The notes beneath the pieces are model-generated. The model had not been told where the DNA came from. It worked only from the letters and a program-made list of their open reading frames with translations, and did no database searches. DNA of 64,000 nt from UBA1361 sp041656375 (GTDB taxonomy: Bacteria > Bacillota_I > Bacilli_A > RFN20 > CAG-826), in assembly GCA_964410505.1 (NCBI GenBank), contig CAYPGR010000004.1, positions 21,670-85,669 of the forward strand. Reading direction: 5' to 3'. The first letter of the stretch is position 1, and each line of letters starts with the position of its first letter. Both the position numbers and the translations under genes were made by a program. This document shows, in pieces, positions 16,280 through 25,854 of the stretch.

Positions 16280-17070
16280 TGATTAAGATTTTGTTTATCG
16301 GTGATATAGTCGGAAAAGCAGGGCGAGAAACACTCGCCCATTTTCTGCCTTCACTCCGCAAAGAACATGACTTCGATCTTGTTATCGCCAACGGTGAAAA
16401 TGCGACGCATGGTCGCGGTCTTAGTAAAAAACATTATCGTGAATTAATGAATCTGGGCATCGATGCCTTTACCCTTGGTAATCATTTTGATGACCGTGAA
16501 GAAATTCGCTCGCTTTTACCTGAAGTGAATAACATTGCGCGACCCCTTAACTTAATTGCGAATTATCCAGGGTCAGGTTCAATCGAAGTGACAACTAAAA
16601 AAGGCGTTAAAGTGCGGATTACGAATATCCTTGGTCAAGCGTTTATGAAAGAAATCATAACCAGCCCGTATGTAGCCTTGAAGATGATTGAAAATGAACA
16701 TGTAAAATCGATTCATATTGTCGACTATCATGCGGAAGCGACCGCTGAAAAGATGACCATTGCATGGGAGTTTGCGGGGCGCATAAGTGCTTTACTTGGA
16801 ACCCATACCCATGTGCAAACGGTAGACGCTCGGGTTTTACCCGGTGGGACGGCCTATATTAGTGATGTGGGCATGACGGGAGCTTATAACGGGATTATTG
16901 GGGCCGAGCGAACCTCGGTTATTCAAAAAGTATGGTTTGATAAAAAGAAACCCTTCAATTACGATAATAGTGATGATGCCTGCCAATTTAGTGCAGTGAT
17001 GATGACGTTTGATGAAACAACATATCAGGCCTTAACAATTACCCCAATCTATCAAATCTGGAACAAATAA
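16279..17070 (+). CDS. ymdB: YmdB-type metallophosphoesterase
   Basis: 263 aa, family length. Metal-binding motifs are FIGDIVGKAGRE, ANGENATHGRG, TLGNHFDDRE, VDYHAEATAEK and GTHTHVQTVD. B. subtilis YmdB hydrolyses 2',3'-cyclic nucleotides and affects RNase Y-dependent behaviour. Directly coupled to rny as in Bacillus. Confidence 0.93.
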   Translation: MIKILFIGDIVGKAGRETLAHFLPSLRKEHDFDLVIANGENATHGRGLSKKHYRELMNLGIDAFTLGNHFDDREEIRSLLPEVNNIARPLNLIANYPGSGSIEVTTKKGVKVRITNILGQAFMKEIITSPYVALKMIENEHVKSIHIVDYHAEATAEKMTIAWEFAGRISALLGTHTHVQTVDARVLPGGTAYISDVGMTGAYNGIIGAERTSVIQKVWFDKKKPFNYDNSDDACQFSAVMMTFDETTYQALTITPIYQIWNK

Positions 17071-17071
17071 T

Positions 17072-18517
17072 ATGAACAAAATTATCCAAAATTTACCTTC
17101 AATGAATCAAGCACGTAATCGGCGGCCGCAACGGATTGATTACGAATGTTTTACGTTAGATATTCCCCGTCACGTCAAAGAAACCCTCCATGGCAAGGCG
17201 TTTCTTATTCGAACCTTTGGCTGTCAAGCAAACGTCCGCGATGAAGAATCCATGGCGGGACTCCTTTCAGCAGCAGGCATGGTGCGGACCGAAGACATCG
17301 CCCTGGCGAGTGTGATTATTTTAAATACCTGTGCTATTCGTGAAAATGCTGAACAAAAATTATTTGGTCAAGTCGGCAATTTGAAAGCTTTAAAAGCGGC
17401 CAATAATGATTTAATTATTATCGTATCAGGGTGTATGGTTCAGCAAGAATCGGCCCTTGAGAAATTACAAAAATCATATCCCCAAGTTGATATTTTTATG
17501 GGTACTAATGCAATTCATAAGTTGTTAGGTCTCCTTGAAATGAATCTTGAACACAAGAAAAAAGTTTTTGATATCTCAAGTGAGGATATTACAATCTATG
17601 AAGATGTCCCCGTGACACGAATTGCAAAACATAAAGCTTTTGTTAATATCACATTTGGCTGTGATAAATTTTGCACGTATTGCATTGTGCCTTATACTCG
17701 CGGTAAAGAGCGATCACGTAAACCAAGTGACATCTTAAATGAGTGCAAAATATTAATTGCTTCAGGTTACCAAGAAATTACTCTGGTCGGCCAAAATGTT
17801 AACGCCTACGGTTTGGACTTAAAAGACGGAACCACATTTAGCCATATTTTAGAAGAGGTCGCAAAGTTAGGAATTCCGCGTCTTCGTTTTATTACGTCAC
17901 ACCCATGGAACTTTGACGATACGATGATTGATGTGATTGCGAAGTATCCAAATATCATGAAAAAAATCCATTTACCGCTCCAAAGCGGGAGTGATGAGAT
18001 TTTAAGACTGATGGGGCGCCGTTATAAAGTGGCAGATTATTGCGAATTAGTGAGGAAACTTCGGTCAAAAATGCCTGATATTGCCCTCACAACAGACATC
18101 ATTGTTGGCTTCCCAAATGAAACGGAAGCACAGTTTGAAGAGACCCTTAAAATCGTCGATCAAATTAAATATGCAAGTGCCTTTACGTTCATATACTCAC
18201 CAAGAACAGGTACTCCAGCTGCAAAAATGATTGATAATGTGACGAAAGAAGAAAAAAGTAACCGATTTAATCGCTTAAAATTATTAGTCGATGCTCAAAC
18301 AGAAGAAGACGCCAAAACTTATTTAGGTAAAGAAGTCTTCGTTTTAGTCGATGGGGCAAGTAAGAAAGATCGTTCGATTTTAAGCGGATATACCGAATCG
18401 GATAAAATCGTTCACTTTAAAGGGCCACGCAACTTAATTGGTCAAATTGTTAAAGTGAAAATCAGTGCGACGAAAACCTTTGCCTTAGGTGGAGAACTTC
18501 TTGATGAAACGCGTTGA
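17072..18517 (+). CDS. miaB: tRNA-2-methylthio-N6-dimethylallyladenosine synthase MiaB
   Basis: 481 aa. The N-terminal UPF0004 cluster cysteines are in FGCQANVRDEE, LNTCAIRENAEQ and VSGCMVQQE. The radical-SAM CxxxCxxC motif is CDKFCTYC, and a C-terminal TRAM domain is present. It methylthiolates A37 of tRNAs reading UNN codons, using the product of MiaA, which is encoded about 4.6 kb downstream in the same run. An N-terminal extension before the first domain is normal for Bacilli. Ends in TGA. Confidence 0.95.
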   Translation: MNKIIQNLPSMNQARNRRPQRIDYECFTLDIPRHVKETLHGKAFLIRTFGCQANVRDEESMAGLLSAAGMVRTEDIALASVIILNTCAIRENAEQKLFGQVGNLKALKAANNDLIIIVSGCMVQQESALEKLQKSYPQVDIFMGTNAIHKLLGLLEMNLEHKKKVFDISSEDITIYEDVPVTRIAKHKAFVNITFGCDKFCTYCIVPYTRGKERSRKPSDILNECKILIASGYQEITLVGQNVNAYGLDLKDGTTFSHILEEVAKLGIPRLRFITSHPWNFDDTMIDVIAKYPNIMKKIHLPLQSGSDEILRLMGRRYKVADYCELVRKLRSKMPDIALTTDIIVGFPNETEAQFEETLKIVDQIKYASAFTFIYSPRTGTPAAKMIDNVTKEEKSNRFNRLKLLVDAQTEEDAKTYLGKEVFVLVDGASKKDRSILSGYTESDKIVHFKGPRNLIGQIVKVKISATKTFALGGELLDETR

Positions 18518-18815
18518 TCAGGCCCTCGAAAATCTTTTAATTGCGCTTGAGAACGAACCGGTCGTGATTGCTTTTAAAAAAGCCCGCGAACTTGTAACAA
18601 ATGATGCATTTATCCTTGCTACTGAAACGAAATTAAAAGATCTCCAACAAGAAATTACCCGGCATGCCATGGACAAAACGCGTCATGAAAATGCTTTAAA
18701 CGCTTACACCCTCTTAAAGCAAAAATATGATGAACATCCTTATGTTATAAATTACAATAGTCTTTTAAATGATGTCAATGATTTACTACTAACCATTAAA
18801 ACAATAATTCAGTGA
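18504..18815 (+). CDS. ymcA: YlbF/YmcA family protein (RicA-like Y-complex subunit)
   Basis: 103 aa from ATG 18504, with GGAG at 18490-18493; the frame also opens at GTG 18489. It is all-helical with a YlbF-like core (ALENEPVVIAFKKARELVTN). Its position right after miaB matches ymcA in Bacillus, where it joins YlbF and YaaT to modulate RNase Y. It is shorter than B. subtilis YmcA (143 aa) and contains no cysteine, so it cannot supply iron-sulfur ligands. Confidence 0.75.
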   Translation: MKRVDQALENLLIALENEPVVIAFKKARELVTNDAFILATETKLKDLQQEITRHAMDKTRHENALNAYTLLKQKYDEHPYVINYNSLLNDVNDLLLTIKTIIQ

Positions 18816-18839
18816 CGCCCTTACCATATATGGTAAAAT
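18812..18839 (+). promoter_or_regulatory. mutS promoter with overlapping 16-bp palindrome
   Basis: A perfect palindrome TTACCATATATGGTAA spans 18821-18836. It overlaps a TGG-extended -10 box TAAAAT (18834-18839), with a possible -35 GTGACG at 18812. The -10 ends 6 nt before the mutS ATG and there is no SD. It looks like an operator on a leaderless promoter. Confidence 0.55.
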
Positions 18840-18845
18840 AGCGAT

Positions 18846-21374
18846 ATGGACAAAGAGAAAAAAGTCGTTTATACGCCGATGATTGAACAATACTTACAGA
18901 TCAAACGGGAGAATCCCGGTGTTTTAATCATGTACCGATTGGGTGACTTTTATGAGTTCTTTTTTGAAGATGCCGAAATCGTTGCCAAAGAACTACAGCT
19001 CGTATTAACGAAAAAATCAGCCGGGAACAATCGCAAAATCCCTATGTGTGGCATTCCACACCATGCCTATTCACCCTATCTTGCGAAATTAATTGATGCC
19101 GGACACAAGGTTGGGATTGTTGAGCAAGTCGAAGACCCAAGTACGGCAAAAGGCATTGTGAAGCGAGAAATAATCCAGATTGTGACCCCTGGTTCAATTG
19201 TTGATTTTGAAGATAGTGAACATAATTTTATTGTGGCCGTTGACGCCTTTATTGATAAATTCACTGTGTGTTACGGTGATGTCTCGACTGGAGATATTTA
19301 TGTCACTTCGTTACCTAGAGAAGAAGCAACCTTAATTAATTATTTAGGTGGACTATCGGCGAAAGAAATCGTTGTTGATTCCGTATTTAGTAACAAACTA
19401 TTAGGTGCCATTAAGACCAATTTAAACATTGTGATTTCTTTTGAAAATCAATTACTTGATGTTAACCAATACGAAGATTTATTTACAGAAGTTCACGATG
19501 AAGGTGAACGACAAATTGCCGCTCGTCTTCTTAGTTATTTAACCAAAGCAAAAAAACGCCAATTATCATATTTTAAACCGATTAAAGTTTCAAAAACGCA
19601 TTCTTTTTTGCAAATTGATGCCTTTTCGCGACTCAATTTAGAATTAACCCGGACAGTTCGGAACGAGACAAAGTATGGTTCATTATTTTGGCTTCTTGAT
19701 GAAACGACAACCGCGATGGGGAGACGAAAACTAAAAGATTTTATTACCCGTCCATCACGGGATTATGAAGAAATTCTGCGGCGACAAAATATCGTGAATA
19801 GTTTTATTGTTAACTATCTCACGCGGGCAGAAATAAAAGAACATTTTGCTGGCATTTATGATTTAGAAAGAATTGTCGCACGTATCGCTTTTGGAAGCGC
19901 CAATCCACGCGATTTACTGCGTCTTAAAACATCACTTATGGCGCTTGAAAAAGCGCGTCGTCTATTAGGGAAAATACGCGAACCCGAAATGAGTGCGCTA
20001 TATGATCAACTCGCAAATAATGATCATTTGGTGACGCTGATTGACGCCGCAATTAGTGAAAATGCCCCGCTTCAAATTAGTGGTGGCGAAATCTTTAAAT
20101 ATGGTTATTATGAACGGCTTGATGAATTAATTGATTTATCGCATGGCGGGAAAAAGTGGATTAGTAGTTTCGAGGAGAAAGAAAAGACTAAAACCGGTAT
20201 TAAAAACTTAAAAGTTGGTTACAATCGCGTTTTCGGTTATTTTATTGAAATTAGTAATGGGAACTTAAATCAAGTCAAAGATGAATTTGGATATATCCGG
20301 AAACAAACAACAAAAAATGGAGAGCGGTTTATCAATGAAGCACTTAAAGAACAAGAGACCCTTATTTTAAGTGCTGAAGAAAAAAGACAACAACTTGAAA
20401 AAGAATTATTTAATGATTTGCTCAAGAAACTACAACAATCAACAAGAGCCCTGCAAAAATGTGCCGATGCCGTCAGTGAAATTGATGTCTTTCTTGCCTT
20501 AGCAGAAGTTGCCGTAAATAACTCTTTCGTTCGTCCCATCTTTAATCATGAGCGGGTGATTGATATTCAAAATGCCCGCCATCCGGTGCTAAGTAAGTTA
20601 CTCAAAGATCATGCCTTTGTTGCTAATGACATCAAACTTGATAAGGAAACGGATGTCTTGATCATCACGGGACCGAATATGGGTGGTAAATCAACACTGA
20701 TGCGCCAATTAGCGCTTATTGTTGTCATGGCGCAACTGGGAAGTTTTGTACCTGCAAGTCATGCTAATTTAATGCTCTTTGATCAGATTTTTACACGGAT
20801 TGGAGCGAGTGATGACCTCATCAGCGGCCAATCTACCTTTATGGTGGAAATGATTGAAGCGAACTATGCGCTGCGTAAAGCGACGGAAAACTCACTCTTA
20901 CTCTTTGATGAAATTGGGCGTGGGACTTCCACTTACGATGGAATGGCGCTTGCGTATGCAATGTTAGAATATATTGCTCAAAAGCTTAAAGTTAAAACTT
21001 TATTTAGCACCCATTATCATGAAATCACGACGATCACGGATCATTTAGCGAATATAAAGAATATTCATGTTGAAGTCAAAGAAGTCGGCAGTAATGTGAC
21101 CTTTCTATATAAAATTAAAGATGGTCCTATGAACAAAAGTTATGGGATTAATGTGGCCCGCCTCGCCGGACTCCCCCTTGAGATTTTAAATAATGCACAA
21201 AATCATCTTCATACATTTAGTAATACCCCATTAAATGAAGCTGAGGCGCCATCGGAATATGTACCGCTTAAACCACTTTGGTACCAACAACTTGAGCAAC
21301 TTAAAATTGATGAAATGACCCCGCTTGATGCTTTAGTTCTTCTTAAAAAGATTAAAGATGAAGGTTTTAAATAA
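18846..21374 (+). CDS. mutS: DNA mismatch repair protein MutS
   Basis: 842 aa, standard MutS1. The mismatch-recognition motif MYRLGDFYEFFFEDA lies near residue 30 (Phe-x-Glu type). The ATPase has GPNMGGKST near residue 607, DEIGRGTSTYDG and STHYHE. A long helical clamp lies between. It recognises mispairs and recruits MutL, the next gene, which starts on the last base of this one. No Shine-Dalgarno precedes the ATG. Confidence 0.97.
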   Translation: MDKEKKVVYTPMIEQYLQIKRENPGVLIMYRLGDFYEFFFEDAEIVAKELQLVLTKKSAGNNRKIPMCGIPHHAYSPYLAKLIDAGHKVGIVEQVEDPSTAKGIVKREIIQIVTPGSIVDFEDSEHNFIVAVDAFIDKFTVCYGDVSTGDIYVTSLPREEATLINYLGGLSAKEIVVDSVFSNKLLGAIKTNLNIVISFENQLLDVNQYEDLFTEVHDEGERQIAARLLSYLTKAKKRQLSYFKPIKVSKTHSFLQIDAFSRLNLELTRTVRNETKYGSLFWLLDETTTAMGRRKLKDFITRPSRDYEEILRRQNIVNSFIVNYLTRAEIKEHFAGIYDLERIVARIAFGSANPRDLLRLKTSLMALEKARRLLGKIREPEMSALYDQLANNDHLVTLIDAAISENAPLQISGGEIFKYGYYERLDELIDLSHGGKKWISSFEEKEKTKTGIKNLKVGYNRVFGYFIEISNGNLNQVKDEFGYIRKQTTKNGERFINEALKEQETLILSAEEKRQQLEKELFNDLLKKLQQSTRALQKCADAVSEIDVFLALAEVAVNNSFVRPIFNHERVIDIQNARHPVLSKLLKDHAFVANDIKLDKETDVLIITGPNMGGKSTLMRQLALIVVMAQLGSFVPASHANLMLFDQIFTRIGASDDLISGQSTFMVEMIEANYALRKATENSLLLFDEIGRGTSTYDGMALAYAMLEYIAQKLKVKTLFSTHYHEITTITDHLANIKNIHVEVKEVGSNVTFLYKIKDGPMNKSYGINVARLAGLPLEILNNAQNHLHTFSNTPLNEAEAPSEYVPLKPLWYQQLEQLKIDEMTPLDALVLLKKIKDEGFK

Positions 21375-23128
21375 TGGCACGTATTACCTTACTCGATATT
21401 GAACTTGCGAACCAAATAGCAGCAGGGGAAGTCATTGAACGTCCGGCTTCCGTAGTTAAGGAACTCGTTGAAAATAGTATTGATGCTGGTGCTACCCACA
21501 TTGATATTTTTATTTTTGAAGCAGGGCGGAAGAAAATCATTGTTCAAGATAATGGGAGTGGAATCCCACAATCGGAACTTGAACTTGCTTTTTCACGGCA
21601 TGCAACGAGTAAGATTCATAGTGCTTTTGATTTATTTCGCATCAAAACGCTTGGGTTTCGAGGTGAAGCCCTCCCAAGTATCGCATCGATCTCTAAAGTC
21701 TTTGTAGAAACGGCGATTAAAGGAAGTAGTGGTTCGAGTGCGACCATTATTAATGGTGACTTTAAAATTGAAGCATCCGCTGCCAGTCAAGGAACCAAAA
21801 TTGTCGTTGAAGAACTATTCTATAATACCCCGGCCCGACTCAAATATTTGAAACTCGACTATACGGAAAACGCAGTGACGAGCGAAATTGTCACCAAAAT
21901 TGCTTTAGCACATCCCCATATTAGTTTTAGCCTTTCTTTTGATGACAAACTCCGCTTTAAAACGAGTGGTCGAGATGATTTAAAAGAAACAATTATGAGT
22001 ATTTATGGGCTGAATTATGCAAAAAATATTTTACCAATCAAGTTTTCAACCAATGATTTTGTCGTGACGGGTTTTCTTGGCAACACGAACTTGGTCCGTG
22101 CTAATCGTTATGGTATCATGACAAATCTAAATGGTCGTAATGTCTATATGCCGAAAGTGGTCTCGACCATTATTGACGCCTACCACGGATTCATTGCTCC
22201 TAGTCGATACCCATTTGTGGTGTTAAATTTTGAAATTGAACCGGAACTGGTCGATGTTAACGTTCACCCAACAAAAAAAGAGGTTCGCTTTTCAAAAGAA
22301 GACCAATTACGTGAGCTTTTACTCCGTGAAATCCCCAAAGCATTACGGCATGAAGCCTTTATTCCGCAAACCTTAGTGAGTGAGTTTAAAGCACCACTTA
22401 CATTTGATGAAACACCAGTTGCTGAACAACTTTCGTTTAATTTTGTGGAAGAAGAAAAAGACGTTTTTCCACGTGAATTAACCATTAGTGATCTAAGCCC
22501 GGACGAAGAAGAGCCTGTGATGGTGACGTTTCATGAAAATCAATTTCAAGATGTTGTGCCAGTAGCGGCAATTCATCAAACATATATCGTTTGCGAAACA
22601 AAAGATGGTGGGTTTTGGCTTATTGATCAACATGCCGCCCATGAGCGGATAAATTATGAGAAGTTCCAAAAAATACTCAATGGGCATCTTCATACCCGAC
22701 CACTTTTGATCCCTGAAGTGCTTTCCTTTTCACATAGTGAGGCAACACTATTTACCCCTGAAGTACTCGAAATCCTCAAAAGCGTCGGACTGGAAGTGCA
22801 ACTTTTTGGGGAGAATACGCTTCGTGTAACGGGTGTACCTAATTATACGAGTGAGTACGATGAGATCATTTATATTCAAGATATTATTGAAGAAGTACTA
22901 ACAAATAAAAAGCTAAATCAAGAAAAATTACGAACGAATGCCATTGCAACGATGGCATGCAAAGCATCAATTAAGGCAAAGCATCGTCTCTCACTTCATG
23001 AGATGACACATCTTGTTCATGAACTTTTGACGTGTCAAAACCCTTATAGCTGTCCCCATGGTCGACCAACCATTATCAAGTTTTCAAAATATGAAATAGA
23101 AAAACTATTTAAACGGACGGGAACATGA
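21374..23128 (+). CDS. mutL: DNA mismatch repair protein MutL with endonuclease motif
   Basis: 584 aa. The N-terminal GHKL ATPase (ELVENSIDAGA, DNGSGI, TLGFRGEALPSIASI) is followed by a variable linker. The C-terminal dimerisation domain contains DQHAAHERINYE near residue 417, the DQHA-x2-E-x4-E nicking motif, plus ACKAS and CPHGRPT zinc-site motifs. So this MutL is expected to nick DNA itself, consistent with no MutH. It ends in TGA and overlaps miaA by 4 nt. Confidence 0.97.
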   Translation: MARITLLDIELANQIAAGEVIERPASVVKELVENSIDAGATHIDIFIFEAGRKKIIVQDNGSGIPQSELELAFSRHATSKIHSAFDLFRIKTLGFRGEALPSIASISKVFVETAIKGSSGSSATIINGDFKIEASAASQGTKIVVEELFYNTPARLKYLKLDYTENAVTSEIVTKIALAHPHISFSLSFDDKLRFKTSGRDDLKETIMSIYGLNYAKNILPIKFSTNDFVVTGFLGNTNLVRANRYGIMTNLNGRNVYMPKVVSTIIDAYHGFIAPSRYPFVVLNFEIEPELVDVNVHPTKKEVRFSKEDQLRELLLREIPKALRHEAFIPQTLVSEFKAPLTFDETPVAEQLSFNFVEEEKDVFPRELTISDLSPDEEEPVMVTFHENQFQDVVPVAAIHQTYIVCETKDGGFWLIDQHAAHERINYEKFQKILNGHLHTRPLLIPEVLSFSHSEATLFTPEVLEILKSVGLEVQLFGENTLRVTGVPNYTSEYDEIIYIQDIIEEVLTNKKLNQEKLRTNAIATMACKASIKAKHRLSLHEMTHLVHELLTCQNPYSCPHGRPTIIKFSKYEIEKLFKRTGT

Positions 23129-24009
23129 TTTTTGTCATAGGTGGCGTAACGGCGGCTGGTAAAAGTAGTCTTGCCTTTAAATTGGCTAAGGCGATTGGCG
23201 GCATCATTATTAACGCTGACGCCTATGCATTTTACCGTGAACTAAATATTGGCACCGCTAAACCAACGGAAGAAGAATTAGCGTCGGTGCCCACTTTTCT
23301 CTTTAATAATTTGTCGATTAGTGACCCCTATTCCATTTATGATTATCAACAAGATGTGCGACGCTTGATTGCCATTTATGAACAAAGTAAAAGGCCGATT
23401 ATCCTTGTAGGTGGCAGCGGTCTTTACATTCGGGCAGCGCTCTATGACTATCGACTTTCACCTAATATTGGGATTGTGATTGAAGATAATTTCGAAGAGA
23501 GTAATGCATCACTTCATCAAAGACTTACCTTGATTGATCCAGTAGCGGCCGCTAAGATTCATCCGAATAACCGTAAGCGAGTTTTACGCGCATTAGCGAT
23601 TAGTGAAAATCAAAGCCGAACGGAAACCAATCATGAACGTCATCTTAAGAGTGGGCCCTTATTTCCTTTTACAATGATTGTCCTGGATGCTTTAAATGAA
23701 GTTCTTGAGAGACGGATTCATGAACGGACAACGGACATGTTTGTGAGCGGTCTCCGTCAAGAAGTAAACGATATTTGCCAGAAATACCCCCAAAATGCGC
23801 AAGGTCTTCAAGCGATTGGCTACAAGGAAATCCTGGCTAATCCCTCAATGACTGATGATGAACTCATTGCCCTGATAAGTCTTCGGACGAGACAATATGC
23901 GAAACGACAACGTACTTTTTTTCGTCATCAATTTTCTAATGCCACTTGGTTTAGCGACCAACATGAGGCATACTTATTCTTAATTAAGAAATATGAGGAT
24001 TCATTATGA
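23125..24009 (+). CDS. miaA: tRNA dimethylallyltransferase MiaA
   Basis: 294 aa. P-loop GGVTAAGKSS at residues 6-15, then NADAYAFYRELNIGTAKPT (DSxQxY-like region) and GGSGLYIRA. It adds the isopentenyl group to A37, which MiaB then modifies. Overlaps of 4 nt at both ends tie it to mutL and fhs. Confidence 0.95.
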   Translation: MIFVIGGVTAAGKSSLAFKLAKAIGGIIINADAYAFYRELNIGTAKPTEEELASVPTFLFNNLSISDPYSIYDYQQDVRRLIAIYEQSKRPIILVGGSGLYIRAALYDYRLSPNIGIVIEDNFEESNASLHQRLTLIDPVAAAKIHPNNRKRVLRALAISENQSRTETNHERHLKSGPLFPFTMIVLDALNEVLERRIHERTTDMFVSGLRQEVNDICQKYPQNAQGLQAIGYKEILANPSMTDDELIALISLRTRQYAKRQRTFFRHQFSNATWFSDQHEAYLFLIKKYEDSL

Positions 24010-25607
24010 TGACTAAACCCATTTTAGATGTTGGAAAAGCCATTGGCTTATGCGCAGATGATTTAGTGATTTATGGCACAACCAAAGCTAAAATTAAAGC
24101 GCCTTTTAATCAAGGTGAACCAACTGGGAAGCTTGTATTAATGACGGCGATTACGCCAACCGCTGCTGGCGAAGGCAAGACCACAATGGCGATTGCCCTC
24201 CATGATGCCTTATGGGCCCGTGGCCATCAAAGTCTTTTATGCTTAAGGGAGCCTTCGCTCGGACCTGTCTTTGGGATTAAAGGTGGGGCAACGGGTGGCG
24301 GAAAAGCCAAACTATTTCCAAGTGATGATATTAACCTTCATTTTACTGGTGATTTACATGCTTTAACATCAAGCATCAATCTTGTCGCTGCCGTGATTGA
24401 TAATCATATCTATCAAGGGAATGTATTACAACTTGATCCTAAACGTGTGACTTGGAAAAGAGCACTTGACGTGAATGATCGCAGTTTACGACGGATTAAA
24501 ATTAATTTAGGAACAAATGATGGCCAACCCCGTTATGATGAGTTTCAAATCACCGTCGCAAGTGAAATGATGGCAATCATGTGCCTGAGTTTAAGTCCAG
24601 AAGATTTTAAAACCCGGATCAAAGAAGCAATTATTGGTTACAACTTTGCGGGTGAACCGATTCGCCTTGGTGCCCTTGAAATTGAAGATGCGGTCTATCG
24701 TCTCATGGAAATGGCGTTATTACCAAATCTTGTGCAAACGCTAGAAGGGAATCCCGCCCTCGTCCATGGCGGTCCTTTTGCGAATATCGCCCATGGCTGT
24801 AATTCTTTAATTGCGACACGTTACGCCCTTAGTAGGGCCCCAATTGTAGTAACAGAAGCTGGTTTTGCAAGCGAATTAGGGGCTGAAAAATTTTGTGATA
24901 TTAAATGCCGTATTGGCGGTATCAAACCTCATCTTGCCGTTGTGGTTGCGACTATCAAAGCGTTAAAACTACATGGTGGGGTCAGTGAAACAGATTTAAA
25001 AATTGAAAATGTTGAAGCGCTAAGATACGGATTTCAGAACCTTGTTCAACATATTGAAAATATGAAAAAATTCGGTCTTCAGGTGCTCGTGGCGTTAAAT
25101 GTATTTAATGATGATTTTACAAATGAAATCAATGAATTCACCCGTTTTATGGCTGAAGAAAATTATGCATATTCCCTCGTTACTTCGGTCAAAGATGGTT
25201 CGATAGGCGGGCTTGATTTTGCCGATAAGGTCGTCACCATGCTTAAACACGACAATCAATTCCAATTTCTTTATGATAATAAAGATAACGTCAAATGTAA
25301 GATTGGTAAAATTTCCCGAGATCTTTATCGAGCTGATGGGGTTAAGTATAGCCAACGGGCTTTAAAAGAATTAGCAAATATCGAAGCATTAGGATTCGGG
25401 CATCTGCCAGTCTGCATGGCAAAAACACCCCTTTCCTTTAGCGATAATCCTTTATTAAAGAATGCCCCGAGAGGTTTCAAAATAACCATCCGCGAGTTCC
25501 GTCTTAGCGCGGGCGCCGGTTTTATTGTTGCCTTAACGGGAAAAGTCTTGACGATGCCAGGGTTACCAAAAGTTCCAGCCGCAGTGCGAATGAAAGAAGT
25601 GCGATAG
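24006..25607 (+). CDS. fhs: Formate-tetrahydrofolate ligase
   Basis: 533 aa, close to the family norm of ~556. The nucleotide-binding loop TPTAAGEGKTT is at residues 50-60, and FGIKGGATGGGKA and HGGPFANIAHGCNS are signatures. It makes 10-formyl-THF from formate and ATP for purine and fMet synthesis. The start is ATGATG; the first ATG (24006) follows GAGGA. Followed by a DUF951 gene after one base. Confidence 0.96.
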   Translation: MMTKPILDVGKAIGLCADDLVIYGTTKAKIKAPFNQGEPTGKLVLMTAITPTAAGEGKTTMAIALHDALWARGHQSLLCLREPSLGPVFGIKGGATGGGKAKLFPSDDINLHFTGDLHALTSSINLVAAVIDNHIYQGNVLQLDPKRVTWKRALDVNDRSLRRIKINLGTNDGQPRYDEFQITVASEMMAIMCLSLSPEDFKTRIKEAIIGYNFAGEPIRLGALEIEDAVYRLMEMALLPNLVQTLEGNPALVHGGPFANIAHGCNSLIATRYALSRAPIVVTEAGFASELGAEKFCDIKCRIGGIKPHLAVVVATIKALKLHGGVSETDLKIENVEALRYGFQNLVQHIENMKKFGLQVLVALNVFNDDFTNEINEFTRFMAEENYAYSLVTSVKDGSIGGLDFADKVVTMLKHDNQFQFLYDNKDNVKCKIGKISRDLYRADGVKYSQRALKELANIEALGFGHLPVCMAKTPLSFSDNPLLKNAPRGFKITIREFRLSAGAGFIVALTGKVLTMPGLPKVPAAVRMKEVR

Positions 25608-25608
25608 A

Positions 25609-25827
25609 ATGGAACTCATTAAAGTATCATTATTTGATGAGGTAGAGATGAAAAAGCCCCATCCTTGTATCCATAAATCGCATCGTTTTCAAATTATGAT
25701 GTTGGGCGCAGATCTCAAACTTCAATGTCTCGGGTGTGGGAATATTGTCTTAATATCACGCATTAAGTTTAATCAAAAGTATAAAAAGACATTATCCGCA
25801 AATCAAGGACCTCTTTTTACTAAATAA
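25609..25827 (+). CDS. DUF951 family small protein
   Basis: 72 aa. The family pattern is clear: DEVEMKKPHPCIHKSHRF, GADLKLQCLGCG and a basic C-terminal half. The spaced cysteines (HPC...CLGC) suggest a small metal-binding protein. Function is unknown. In other Firmicutes it often sits near ychF and parB, and here ychF is about 5 kb downstream, separated by an ABC transporter block. Confidence 0.85.
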   Translation: MELIKVSLFDEVEMKKPHPCIHKSHRFQIMMLGADLKLQCLGCGNIVLISRIKFNQKYKKTLSANQGPLFTK

Positions 25828-25854
25828 TTGTATTTGTAGAATAGGGAGGAACCT

